Under the pieces are notes generated by a model. That model did not search any database and had not been told where the DNA came from. It worked only from the letters and a program-made list of their open reading frames with translations. A DNA stretch of 64,000 nucleotides from UBA5704 sp036380715. GTDB lineage: Bacteria > Acidobacteriota > Thermoanaerobaculia > Multivoradales > UBA5704. How positions within the stretch are numbered: the first letter of the stretch is position 1; each line of letters opens with the position of its first letter. Positions 1 through 10,990 of the stretch are shown here, piece after piece. The stretch lies in the NCBI GenBank assembly GCA_036380715.1, contig DASVEF010000113.1, positions 20,516 to 84,515 of the forward strand. Reading direction: 5' to 3'. Both the position numbers and the translations under genes were made by a program.

Positions 1-1595
<1,595 letters not shown>

Positions 1596-1611
1596 CTTTG
1601 GCTCTAACCCT

Positions 1612-1866
1612 TTATGCGACCTGCTTTGCTTCCTTGCCGATCTCGTACAAGAACTCTGGAGCGAAGTCAGCTCCGTTCGGCCACTCTACGGTGAGGGTCT
1701 CCTCGTTGACCCGTACTTGTCTGAAGAAATCGAGGTCCTTCAAGGGCTCGAAAATCTCACCGTACAGCTCTCTTCGCAGATCGACGTCCTTCACTACGTT
1801 ATCGGAGAATTCGATCCGGAGCTCGTACTCTTTCAGGTACTTGGCTCCTCGAATGTGTAGAAACAT
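1612..1866 (-). CDS. DUF2442 family protein
   Basis: An 84-residue protein with the DUF2442 pattern: a beta-rich core (FSDNVVKDVDLR), an acidic/aromatic middle (FEPLKDLDFFRQVRV) and the closing TVEWPNGADFAPEFLY segment. The family is small and widespread. It is commonly found beside DUF4160 proteins and is suspected to form a toxin-antitoxin-like pair, but no biochemical role is established. It starts at the ATG at 1866, 10 bases after the DUF4160 stop, and lies between gyrB and gyrA on the same strand, so it must share their transcript unless it has its own promoter. I see no promoter in the short gaps. Family assignment is by pattern recognition; function is unknown. Confidence 0.85.
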   Translation of the reverse strand: MFLHIRGAKYLKEYELRIEFSDNVVKDVDLRRELYGEIFEPLKDLDFFRQVRVNEETLTVEWPNGADFAPEFLYEIGKEAKQVA

Positions 1867-1876
1867 GAACCCTCCC

Positions 1877-2134
1877 TCAGGCCAGAGGAGCGATTGGCTC
1901 CAGCGCTTTCCGCTGCCTCGCCAACTCCCAGTTCTTCAACAGCTCTTCGCGGTGTTGATCGGTCCACTCAAAGAGCATCTGGAGCGCTCGTTTTGACATC
2001 GTTCCCCGGACGACCCCAGTCCCAAGATCAACTATGACCTCTTGGTCCTGGTATCGGGCGTGGAAATGTGGCGGGTTATGGTCGTTGTAGTTCATAAACA
2101 CGACGATGCCGTAAAATCTGCTCAGCGCTGGCAC
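1877..2134 (-). CDS. DUF4160 family protein
   Basis: A small protein (85 residues from GTG at 2134, or 91 from TTG at 2152) with the DUF4160 signature: PALSRFYGIVVFMNYNDH followed by PPHFHARY and the acidic strand EVIVDL. The GTG start is preferred because a GGGGAGGG run lies 3-4 bases before it and family members normally begin two residues before the S-R-F-Y motif. DUF4160 genes usually pair with DUF2442, as here, and the pair has been suggested to act as a toxin-antitoxin-like unit; this is unproven. The pair sits between gyrB and gyrA, which in many bacteria are adjacent, so it looks inserted. Possible alternative: a housekeeping protein of unknown role. Confidence 0.85.
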   Translation of the reverse strand: MPALSRFYGIVVFMNYNDHNPPHFHARYQDQEVIVDLGTGVVRGTMSKRALQMLFEWTDQHREELLKNWELARQRKALEPIAPLA

Positions 2135-2168
2135 CAGCCCTCCCCTGTCCAAGCCTCAACCTGCCCAC

Positions 2169-4613
<2,445 letters not shown>

Positions 4614-4662
4614 GTCACGCGCGTAGGTCCGCCCCGCAGGATCTGGGGCTTCGGATGTGCAA

Positions 4663-4671
4663 ATTATACCA
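4663..4671 (-). promoter_or_regulatory. Extended -10 promoter of gyrB with overlapping palindrome
   Basis: Read on the minus strand this is TGGTATAAT: a perfect TATAAT (4663-4668) with the TGn extension, which can work without a good -35; none is visible 17 bases upstream. The predicted start would be near 4656, leaving a leader of about 43 bases before the gyrB ATG. A 6-bp inverted repeat (ACCACA-ggt-TGTGGT, 4668-4682) overlaps the upstream edge of the -10 and could be an operator; that part is inference. Confidence 0.6.
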
Positions 4672-4828
4672 CAGGTTGTGGTCCTTTCCGAGCGCTCTAG
4701 CGCTGAATCTTCAACGCTTTAGAGGCGCCCGGACCGCTTTTTCGAAAGGCTTGGGGGAAAGCGGTGCGAATCGGCTGTAAATCCCCTGGATGTTCAACAA
4801 AGAAAAGGGAAAATAGCTTCCCGAAGCC

Positions 4829-5893
4829 CTACTCCAGCGCCTTCATCCGTCCCCTCTCCATCTCCCAGGCCTTGCCGACCTCCAGAGTCAGCCAGACCTG
4901 GGGGCGGTTCGAGGTGGCGAGGACTTGGCCGGCGTCGCGGAACACCCCCCAGACCGCGGCGTGGGTGGGTGGGGCGAGCTCGGCGTCCGCGTCGTCGAGG
5001 AGGTAGACCGGCTGACGGCCAGCCGCCTCGATGGCGCGGCCGTGGGCGGCGAGCAGGAGGAGCGACAGGGCCTTGCGCTCGCCGGCGGAGGCCACGCGGC
5101 GGATGTCGTGCTCTCCCCATTGGATATCGAGCTCGTCGCGGTGCGGGCCGAGGAGAGGGATCTGCCTCTGGCGCTCCCTCTCCTCGACCTTCTCCAGGGC
5201 CTGGGCGATCGCCTCGGGGCCCTCGAGCCCCGCGGCCGGCGAGGGGCGGTAGGAGACTTCGATCGGAGGAAAGGGGAGGCCCGAGGCGGCCAGCACTCCG
5301 CCGAGGGTCTCGCGCAGACGCTCGACGTAGGCCTGGCGCAGACGGATCACCTCGGCCGCGGAGGTGGCGAGGACCTGGTTCCAGACGTCCAGCCCGCCCG
5401 CTCCCTGGAGCAGCAGCTCCCGCTTCTGCCGCAGGGCCTCGCGGTAGCGGTTCAGCAGGTCGAGGGCCGCCGGCCGGCTGCCGATCACGCCGCGGTCCAT
5501 GAAGCGCCGGCGGGCCTGGGGCGCGCCGATCAGGACGTCCATCTCGGTCCAGGTCCAGGCGACCACCGGCAGGGCTCCCAGGTGCTCGGCGAGAGGCGGC
5601 GTCCGGCCGTTGAGGAGGCGGACGCGCTTGCCCTCGGTCCAGTGAACCTCCAGGGTCGAGCGGCGGTCGGTCTCGACCTCCCCTTCGAGGTGGAACCCCT
5701 CGCCGCCGTGACGGACGCAGTCCTCCAAGCGGGCGGCGCGGAAGCTGCGCGTGGTGGCGAGGACGTAGACCACCTCCAGCACGCTCGTCTTGCCGGCGCC
5801 GTTGCCGCCGAGGAGGAGGTGCGAGCCCGGGCCCGGGGCCCACTTCAGGGGCTCGAGGTTGCGGAAGCTGGTGGCGTGGAGGAGGGCGAGCAA
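4829..5893 (-). CDS. recF: DNA replication and repair protein RecF
   Basis: SMC-like ATPase that loads RecA at gaps through RecFOR; 354 residues. Walker A GGNGAGKTS (near residue 30), the family's RSFR segment, signature-type ASAGERKALS (about 275-285) and Walker B PVYLLDDADAEL are visible. The signature has E where many members have Q. The frame stays open far upstream inside dnaN without a plausible start. The family N-terminus (LALLHATSFRNLEP) points to the TTG at 5893, so a TTG start is chosen. A 9-bp hairpin (5901-5922) lies directly between the dnaN stop and this start and contains the purine-rich run that would be its ribosome-binding site. Downstream is gyrB. Confidence 0.92.
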   Translation of the reverse strand: MLALLHATSFRNLEPLKWAPGPGSHLLLGGNGAGKTSVLEVVYVLATTRSFRAARLEDCVRHGGEGFHLEGEVETDRRSTLEVHWTEGKRVRLLNGRTPPLAEHLGALPVVAWTWTEMDVLIGAPQARRRFMDRGVIGSRPAALDLLNRYREALRQKRELLLQGAGGLDVWNQVLATSAAEVIRLRQAYVERLRETLGGVLAASGLPFPPIEVSYRPSPAAGLEGPEAIAQALEKVEERERQRQIPLLGPHRDELDIQWGEHDIRRVASAGERKALSLLLLAAHGRAIEAAGRQPVYLLDDADAELAPPTHAAVWGVFRDAGQVLATSNRPQVWLTLEVGKAWEMERGRMKALE

Positions 5894-5900
5894 GGGAAAG

Positions 5901-5922
5901 GGGAGGAGGAAACCCTCCTCCC
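5901..5922 (-). promoter_or_regulatory. Hairpin between dnaN stop and recF start
   Basis: A perfect 9-bp inverted repeat, GGGAGGAGG / CCTCCTCCC, with a 4-base loop abuts the dnaN stop codon (5923-5925) and ends 7 bases before the recF TTG at 5893. Its 5' arm is the only Shine-Dalgarno-like sequence for recF and would be masked when folded. A ribosome terminating on dnaN could open it, so translational coupling or attenuation is a natural reading (inference). No T-tract follows, so a classical terminator is unlikely. Confidence 0.5.
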
Positions 5923-7020
5923 TCAGATCCTCATGGGCATGATCACGCAGAGATAGCGGGTGTCGGGGCCGTCCTGCGGATAGCCGACGCACTGCGTGTT
6001 CTCGTCCTTGAGCTCCAGGCGGACGCGCTCGGTCTCGACGGCGGAGAGGAACTGCGTGAGGTAGTCCGGGTTGATCCCCAGGCGCAGCTCCGGCCCCTCG
6101 TAATCGCACGCGATTTCCTCGGTGGCCTCGCCCAGGTCGGGGTTGGCGGCCGAGATCACCATCTGGGCGGAGCCGAGCTGAAGGCGCACGGCGCGCGCCC
6201 GGTCGCCGGTCAGCAGGGCCACGCGCTGCACGGCCTCGGCGAGCGGCTTGCGGTCGAAGAGCACCTTCTTGTCGTTGTCCTTGGCGATGACCCTCTCGTA
6301 GTCGGGGAAGCTCCCCTCCAGGATGCGGCAGATCAGCTCGCGCCGGCCCAGCCGGAACAGCAGGTGGTGCTCGCCGCGGCGGTACTCCAGCTTGCCCTCC
6401 CCTTCCAGGCGTTGCAGCTCCTGCAAGGCCTTGCGGGGGACCAGCACGGAGTCTTCCTCGCCGCTCGCCTCGAGCCCCCCCTCGACGAGGGCGAGGCGGT
6501 GGCCGTCGGTGGCGACCATCTCCATGGAGCCGTCCTTGAGCTTGAGCAGGGCGCCGTTGAGCTGGAAGCGCGACTCCTCGGCCGAGACGGCGAAGAGCAC
6601 CTTGGCGATCATGCGGCGGAAGTCGGCGAACGGCAGGCTCACCGTGCGGCTGTCCTCGACGGCCGGCAGGGTGGGGAAGTCGTCAGGCGACAGGCCGTGG
6701 ATCTTGAAGCGCGACTTGCCCGAGCGGATGGTCAGCTCCTTGGGCTCTTCCTGGACCAGGTGCACCTCTTCGGCGGTCAGCGAGCGGATGATCTCCACCA
6801 GCTTCTTGGCCTGCACCGCGATGCCGCCCTCGCGCCGGACCTCCGCCTCGCACCGCGACGTCAGCGACACGTCGAGGTCGGTCGCGGCCAGGTGGAGACT
6901 GTCCTCACGGGCGGTGAGGAGCAGGTGGGACAGGACCGGGATGGTCGTCTTGCGTTCGACGATCCCCTGCATGGGGACGAGCTCGCCCAGGAACTCACTG
7001 CGATTGACGCGGATCTCCAT
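5923..7020 (-). CDS. dnaN: DNA polymerase III sliding clamp, beta subunit
   Basis: Ring-shaped processivity clamp, 365 residues, the usual length. Three repeated clamp folds are apparent. The N-terminal part reads MEIRVNRSEFLGELVPMQGIVERKTTIPVLSHLLL in outline, the middle has VATDGHRLALVEG, and the C-terminus ends in the conserved YLCVIMPMRI that lines the partner-binding pocket. It starts at ATG 7020 with a GGAGAG ribosome site 6-11 bases upstream. It lies 340 bases downstream of dnaA on the same strand; that gap contains DnaA-box-like sequences and a TATGAT -10-like hexamer (minus strand, 7055-7060). recF follows directly. Confidence 0.98.
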   Translation of the reverse strand: MEIRVNRSEFLGELVPMQGIVERKTTIPVLSHLLLTAREDSLHLAATDLDVSLTSRCEAEVRREGGIAVQAKKLVEIIRSLTAEEVHLVQEEPKELTIRSGKSRFKIHGLSPDDFPTLPAVEDSRTVSLPFADFRRMIAKVLFAVSAEESRFQLNGALLKLKDGSMEMVATDGHRLALVEGGLEASGEEDSVLVPRKALQELQRLEGEGKLEYRRGEHHLLFRLGRRELICRILEGSFPDYERVIAKDNDKKVLFDRKPLAEAVQRVALLTGDRARAVRLQLGSAQMVISAANPDLGEATEEIACDYEGPELRLGINPDYLTQFLSAVETERVRLELKDENTQCVGYPQDGPDTRYLCVIMPMRI

Positions 7021-7199
7021 TCATTCTCTCCGTCTAGAAGACACCTGAATATACATCATAGTAGGAGCCGTAGGTAGGCCGAGGGAGCGCGGAAAGTGGA
7101 TTGGGAAAGGAGGGTCAAATTCCTGAAGGGCCGTCGTTTAGCCTTCGCGGGGTGGCCTGTGCAGAAGCTGCGGGGCGATCTGTGCCCCCCTGCTGACTT

Positions 7200-7300
7200 C
7201 CTGCGGAAGGTTTTCCGCTAGCGTAAATTTTTCCGCAGTTTGTCCACAAACCGCCCCTGGGGAGGCCTCCGCAGCCTCTCCACAGGTTTTCCACGCGGTC
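7200..7300. other. DnaA-box-like cluster in the dnaA-dnaN gap (candidate oriC part)
   Basis: The 340-base dnaA-dnaN gap holds several near matches to the DnaA box TTWTNCACA: TTGTCCACA at 7240-7248 (8/9), TTTTCCACG at 7287-7295 (8/9), TTTTCCGCA at 7229-7237 (8/9), and a weaker CTCTCCACA at 7276-7284. All lie in the same orientation within about 65 bases. The rest of the gap, 7021-7200, holds the dnaN leader and nothing else I can name. Together with the perfect boxes upstream of dnaA this suggests a bipartite origin; inference. Confidence 0.5.
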
Positions 7301-7360
7301 CTCGACCAGCGGACCGGGGATCCTGAGAAGAATTGAAGCAAAACGCGTGCCGAAAAGGAG

Positions 7361-8653
7361 CTACCGGAAGTGCTGCTCGAACCCTTGGAGGATGCGGTCG
7401 AGATCGGGGTCTTTGGCGCGGCGGTCCTCGATATCCCGGACCGCATACATTACCGTGGAGTGGTGCTTGTCGTTGAAAAGTTTGCCGATCTCGGGATAGG
7501 AGATCTCGGACAGCCTGCGCAGCAGGTACATGGCGACCTTGCGCGGGAAGACCACCTGCTGCGAGTTGCTCTTGCTCTTGATCTCCGAGATCTTGAGGTC
7601 GTAGTGCCGGGCGACCGCCTTGATGATGTCGCCGGCGTTCGGCTTCTTCCCCTCTTCCGGGAGGATGTCCTTGAGAGTCTCGCGGGCGAGGGCCGGGGAC
7701 ATGGGCTTGCCGGTGAGGGAGGAATAGGCGATGACCCGGTTGAGGAGGCCTTCAAGCTCGCGGATGTTCGACTTGACCTGCTGGGCGATGAACTCCGCCA
7801 CCTCGTCCGGCAGGTGGACATCCTCCAGATAGGCCTTGCGCTGCAGGATCGCCACCTTGGTCTCCAGGTCGGGCGGCTGGATGTCGGCGATCAGCCCCCA
7901 CTCGAAACGGCTGCGCAGCCGCTCCTCCAGCGTAGGGATGTTCCGCGGCGAGGAGTCGGAGGAGAGGATGATCTGCTTCTGGCTCGTGTAGAGCGTGTTG
8001 AAGGTGTGGAAGAACTCCTCCTGCGTCCGCTCCTTGTTGGCGAGGAACTGCACGTCGTCGATCAGCAGGACGTCGATCGTCCGGTAGCGCTCACGGAAAG
8101 CCGGCATGCGGTCGAAACGGATGGAGTTGATCAGCTCGTTCACGAACTGCTCGGCCACCAGGTAGAGCACCCGCAGGTGGGGCCGGCTGCGCAGGATCTC
8201 GTGCCCGATGGCATGCAGCAGGTGGGTCTTGCCGAGCCCTACGCCCCCGTAGAGGAAAAGAGGATTGTAACTTTGGGACGGGTTCTCGGCCACCGCCTTG
8301 GCCGCGGCGTGGGCGAACTCGTTCGACTTGCCCACCACGAACGTCTTGAACTCGTACTTGGGATTGAGGTGCGCCGGCGCCGGGAGCGCGTCCGAAGGCG
8401 GGACTTCCTCCTCCTCTTCCAGGAGGAAGAGGACCTCGAAAGCGCGCCCTCCGAGGCCGGCCACGGCGCGGTCCACGGTGGGACGGTAGCTCTCCTCCAA
8501 GGTATGGAGAAACCGGGAGTTGGGGGCCAGCAGGACCAGCCGGTCCGGCTCGTCCTTGCGGACCTTCAACGGCAGGAACCAGGTCGCGAACTCCTCGCGG
8601 TCGAGCTCTTGCTGCAACTGCTTCTGGAGGAGTGACCAGCGGGACTCAGCCAT
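7361..8653 (-). CDS. dnaA: Chromosomal replication initiator protein DnaA
   Basis: AAA+ initiator that binds DnaA boxes and opens oriC; 430 residues. Order of domains: N-terminal DnaB-contact domain (LLQKQLQQELDREEFATWFLPL), a short linker, the AAA+ core with Walker A GGVGLGKTH and Walker B VLLIDDVQFL, then the C-terminal helix-turn-helix. The DnaA signature is in the last 60 residues (KVAMYLLRRLSEISYPEIG then the box-reading loop DKHHSTVMYA). Starts at ATG 8653. Two perfect, inverted DnaA boxes lie 40-60 bases upstream, so autoregulation and origin function are both likely. First gene of the dnaA-dnaN-recF-gyrB run. Confidence 0.98.
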   Translation of the reverse strand: MAESRWSLLQKQLQQELDREEFATWFLPLKVRKDEPDRLVLLAPNSRFLHTLEESYRPTVDRAVAGLGGRAFEVLFLLEEEEEVPPSDALPAPAHLNPKYEFKTFVVGKSNEFAHAAAKAVAENPSQSYNPLFLYGGVGLGKTHLLHAIGHEILRSRPHLRVLYLVAEQFVNELINSIRFDRMPAFRERYRTIDVLLIDDVQFLANKERTQEEFFHTFNTLYTSQKQIILSSDSSPRNIPTLEERLRSRFEWGLIADIQPPDLETKVAILQRKAYLEDVHLPDEVAEFIAQQVKSNIRELEGLLNRVIAYSSLTGKPMSPALARETLKDILPEEGKKPNAGDIIKAVARHYDLKISEIKSKSNSQQVVFPRKVAMYLLRRLSEISYPEIGKLFNDKHHSTVMYAVRDIEDRRAKDPDLDRILQGFEQHFR

Positions 8654-8681
8654 AGACGGGATACACCGGGAGCGTAGTCAG

Positions 8682-8712
8682 ATTCCACAAGTTTTCCACA
8701 GACTGTGGAAAA
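8682..8712. other. Inverted DnaA boxes upstream of dnaA (candidate oriC)
   Basis: TTTTCCACA (8692-8700) and TGTGGAAAA (8704-8712) are perfect matches to TTWTNCACA in inverted orientation with a 3-base spacer. A third, ATTCCACAA (8682-8690), is partial. They lie between the dnaA start (8653) and a possible dnaA promoter (8771-8798), so DnaA bound here could also repress its own gene. Origin assignment rests on the boxes plus the dnaA context. Confidence 0.65.
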
Positions 8713-8770
8713 TCCACGCCCAGGAGGGGGATCGTCGAACGTGAAGGCCACCGGTTACGACTGGGCGGAT

Positions 8771-8798
8771 CATATAGCACACCGTTCCGTCCCCGCAA
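8771..8798 (-). promoter_or_regulatory. Possible dnaA promoter
   Basis: On the minus strand, TTGCGG (8793-8798) and TATATG (8771-8776) are separated by 16 bases, with a TGC extension before the -10. The DnaA boxes lie between this and the dnaA ATG. Both hexamers are imperfect, so confidence is modest. Confidence 0.35.
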
Positions 8799-9084
8799 CC
8801 CCTCCGGGGGCTCAATCAGGAAGAAAGTTCTTTTATCCCAGGATATGGACGCCATAAAAAGATACCGCTTCACCCGGCAGCCGGCCGGGAGGCGAATCCT
8901 ACCCTGTCCGGCAGCCGGCCTCCAGTCCGCAATCCGGATTCCGACAGATCAGCGTCTTTGTAGAAAGGAAACGGCGGCCAGGGAAGGATTTACAGGAGCG
9001 TATATCCGAGAACGAGGGGACTCTGAAGTTTTCCAGGTAGCTATGTCCCATCATTGCAATGAGTTAGCCGTCCAGACCGGGAGC

Positions 9085-9100
9085 GGGCACACGAATTGCA
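9085..9100 (+). promoter_or_regulatory. Sigma-54 promoter of tandem sRNA copy A
   Basis: GGGCAC-N5-TTGCA fits the RpoN consensus TGGCACG-N4-TTGCW with exact GG-to-GC spacing; only the first T is replaced. The predicted start is near 9111. An AATCCGGATT palindrome at 8931-8940, about 150 bases upstream, is a possible activator site (inference). The stretch 8800-9084 otherwise shows nothing I can assign. Confidence 0.7.
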
Positions 9101-9110
9101 CATACCAAGG

Positions 9111-9303
9111 TCACTTTCAAAAGCGTAGAGGGGGAGGTTCGCCAGCCAAAACAGACCCACCTCATCGAGATCTTTGATCTCTTCTTTGATTTGCTTTTCC
9201 TTTCTCCCCTTACCCAGGGGTAGATCCTTCAAGACCAACCCAAATCCCAGAGCCTCCCCCAAAGCGCGAAGTAAGCAGTAGGGAGCGAGAGCTCCCTTTT
9301 CTT
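9111..9303 (+). ncRNA. Structured small RNA, tandem copy A
   Basis: First of three homologous elements between dnaA and mutY. The closing helix pairs GGGGGAGG (9130-9137) with CCTCCCCC (9253-9260). Inside are a 6-bp hairpin GAGATC-TTT-GATCTC and a CCCC-TTACCCA-GGGG hairpin (9207-9220) followed by TAGATCC. A CCCACCT segment matches CCTACCT of the other copies. It ends in an intrinsic terminator at 9281-9303 and is preceded by a sigma-54 promoter. No reading frame is conserved between copies, so a non-coding RNA is the best reading. It matches no RNA family I recognise, though an orphan motif known from Acidobacteria cannot be excluded. The 5' end is predicted from the promoter. Confidence 0.6.
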
Positions 9304-9305
9304 TT
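9281..9305 (+). terminator. Intrinsic terminator of sRNA copy A
   Basis: GGGAGC (9281-9286), loop GAGA, GCTCCC (9291-9296), followed by TTTTCTTTT. A compact GC stem with a tetraloop and a T-rich tail. Confidence 0.75.
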
Positions 9306-9379
9306 GTTCGGCGGGCCGGAGGTGAGGGAATCCCCTGCCGGGCGACGTTCTCCTTGGCAAAGAGACCCGCTCTCGAAGC

Positions 9380-9395
9380 GGGCACAGGCTTTGCA
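9380..9395 (+). promoter_or_regulatory. Sigma-54 promoter of tandem sRNA copy B
   Basis: GGGCAC-N5-TTGCA, the same RpoN-type arrangement and spacing as in copies A and C. It overlaps a small inverted repeat (CCCGC at 9366-9370 / GCGGG at 9378-9382). The predicted start is near 9406, 15 bases before the conserved GAGGGGGAGG. Confidence 0.7.
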
Positions 9396-9405
9396 CAACA
9401 CAGAA

Positions 9406-9603
9406 GCAGATGAAGGATACGAGGGGGAGGTTTCCAACCAGCCAATCTCAAGCCTACCTGAAGACGAGATCTGAAGATCTCACCCTCACTTGAGACCTAC
9501 CGAAATCCCCTTATCAACAGGGGTAGATCCTCAAAAGCCAACCGGAGAGATGGGGCCTCCCCCCCAGAACGCTCCCAGGAAACTGGGAGCGTTTCACTTT
9601 TCA
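9406..9603 (+). ncRNA. Structured small RNA, tandem copy B
   Basis: Best-formed copy. P1: GGGGGAGG (9423-9430) with CCTCCCCC (9556-9563). P2: TCTCAAG (9446-9452) with CTTGAGA (9489-9495), a perfect 7-bp helix. P3 inside P2: GAGATCT-ga-AGATCTC (9466-9481). P4: CCCC-N9-GGGG (9507-9523). Compared with copy C, P2 changes to TACTT/AAGTA and P3 to GGGATC/GGTCCC while pairing is kept: compensatory change supporting a folded RNA. The unpaired CCTACCT and the CCTCC arm are complementary to Shine-Dalgarno sequences, so base pairing with mRNA leaders is possible (inference). A terminator at 9571-9602 ends it. Confidence 0.65.
9571..9602 (+). terminator. Intrinsic terminator of sRNA copy B
   Basis: GCTCCCAG (9571-9578), GAAA tetraloop, CTGGGAGC (9583-9590), then GTTTCACTTTT. 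A perfect 8-bp stem with a GNRA loop and a T-rich tail. Confidence 0.8.
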
Positions 9604-9627
9604 GGAGCTTTCAGGGAATGGAAGAGC

Positions 9628-9643
9628 TGGCACCGCTGTTGCA
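9628..9643 (+). promoter_or_regulatory. Sigma-54 promoter of tandem sRNA copy C
   Basis: TGGCAC-CGCTG-TTGCA matches the core RpoN -24/-12 elements exactly. The predicted start is near 9654, 12 bases before the conserved GAGGGGGG. Confidence 0.75.
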
Positions 9644-9653
9644 GAGAACGTAG

Positions 9654-9805
9654 ACAGGAAACGACGAGGGGGGAAGGTTCCACCAACCTATACTTGTCCT
9701 ACCTAAACCTGGGATCCTCGGGTCCCACCATCAAAGTAGCCTCCTTATCCCCTTCTCAGGGGTACAATCAATAAGCCAACCGGAGAGATGGGGCCTCCCC
9801 CCCCT
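9654..9805 (+). ncRNA. Structured small RNA, tandem copy C
   Basis: Third copy. P1 pairs the G-run at 9668-9677 with CCTCCCCCC (9794-9802). P2: TACTT (9691-9695) with AAGTA (9734-9738). P3: GGGATC-CTCG-GGTCCC (9711-9726). P4: CCCC-N6-GGGG (9749-9762). 31 bases (9773-9803) are identical to copy B (9535-9565). No U-tract terminator follows. A one-mismatch hairpin just before mutY (about 9870-9888) could end the transcript, or the RNA could read through as a mutY leader. The 3' end is therefore uncertain. Confidence 0.55.
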
Positions 9806-9904
9806 TACTTCCCCCTCTCCGTCTTGTCCCGTTCCCGAAGAAAAAAGAGCGTGTTGTGCCGTCCCTGCCTGCCAAAATGGCTGGCAGGTGGATAGAATGA
9901 CGCG

Positions 9905-10990
9905 GTGCGGCACCTGCAGGATCTCCTCGCCTGGTTCGACCGGCACCGCCGCGACCTCCCCTGGCGCCGCACGCGCGACCCCTACGCGGTCTGGATCTCC
10001 GAGGTGATGCTCCAGCAGACCCGGGTCGAGACGGTGCTCCCTTATTACAAGAGGTTCCTGGAACGTTTTCCCACCGTGGAGGCGCTGGCGTCCGCCGAGG
10101 TGGACCAGGCGCTGGCCCTGTGGTCGGGTCTCGGGTACTACCGGCGGGCGCGGCAGCTCCACGCGGCGGCACGGCGCATCGTGGAGAGCGGGCAAGGATT
10201 TCCACGCACGTTGGAAGGTTTGCAGCTCCTGCCCGGAATCGGCTCCTACACCGCGGCGGCGGTGGCCAGCATCGCCTTCGGGGTGCCGGCCCCGGTGATG
10301 GACGGCAACGTCGAGCGGGTGATGTCCCGCTGGCTGGCTCTGGGGGAGGACCCCAGATCGGGCGGCGCCCGACGGCGGCTCCTCGCCGCGGCCGAAGCGC
10401 TGCTCGACCCGGAGCGCCCCGGGGACAGCAACCAGGCCCTGATGGAGCTGGGCGCCACGATCTGCACGCCGCGCCGGCCGAAGTGCCTGCTCTGCCCCAT
10501 CGCTTCCGGCTGCCGCGCCGCCGCCGAAGGGGACCCCGAGCGCTATCCGGCGCCGCGGGTCAAACGCGAGGCCGAGAGGCGCCGGCTGCTGGTGGCGGTC
10601 GTCGAGGACGCCTCCGGCGTGCTCCTCTTCCGGCGTCCCGACGACAGCGAGCTGCTCGCCGGCACCTGGGAGCTCCCCTGGGTGGAGGAGAAGGAGGGGG
10701 ACCCCGAGGCGGCGCTCGCCGCGCGCTACGGCGGGCGGTGGGCGCTGGGGCCGCGGATCGCGGAGGTCCGGCATGGCATCACCTACCGCGACCTGGAGGT
10801 GGCGGTACACCGGGCGGAGCTGGCGTGGTCGGGCGCGGTGCGCGAGGGAGCGGAGGCAGGGTGGTTCGACGAGAGCGGCCGGTCCGGGCTGGCGCTGTCG
10901 TCGCTGGTCGGGAAGGTGCTGCGCGCTACGAGCCCGCCGGCGCCGGGCGGTCCACCGGCCAGGAGATCCCCGAGCCGCCGGCGAGGATGA
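9905..10990 (+). CDS. mutY: A/G-specific adenine glycosylase MutY
   Basis: Base-excision repair enzyme removing adenine opposite 8-oxoguanine; 361 residues. Helix-hairpin-helix glycosylase core: catalytic-type Glu in WISEVMLQQTRV, the HhH segment LPGIGSYTAAAV with the later catalytic Asp in VMDGNVERV, and the 4Fe-4S ligands C-X6-C-X2-C-X5-C in CTPRRPKCLLCPIASGC (about residues 190-206). The C-terminal third is the NUDIX-like 8-oxoG reader (LLAGTWELPWVE). GTG start at 9905 with only a weak ribosome site. Its last ~20 low-complexity residues overlap the 3' end of the convergent cyclic-nucleotide-binding gene by 65 bases. Confidence 0.95.
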   Translation: MRHLQDLLAWFDRHRRDLPWRRTRDPYAVWISEVMLQQTRVETVLPYYKRFLERFPTVEALASAEVDQALALWSGLGYYRRARQLHAAARRIVESGQGFPRTLEGLQLLPGIGSYTAAAVASIAFGVPAPVMDGNVERVMSRWLALGEDPRSGGARRRLLAAAEALLDPERPGDSNQALMELGATICTPRRPKCLLCPIASGCRAAAEGDPERYPAPRVKREAERRRLLVAVVEDASGVLLFRRPDDSELLAGTWELPWVEEKEGDPEAALAARYGGRWALGPRIAEVRHGITYRDLEVAVHRAELAWSGAVREGAEAGWFDESGRSGLALSSLVGKVLRATSPPAPGGPPARRSPSRRRG

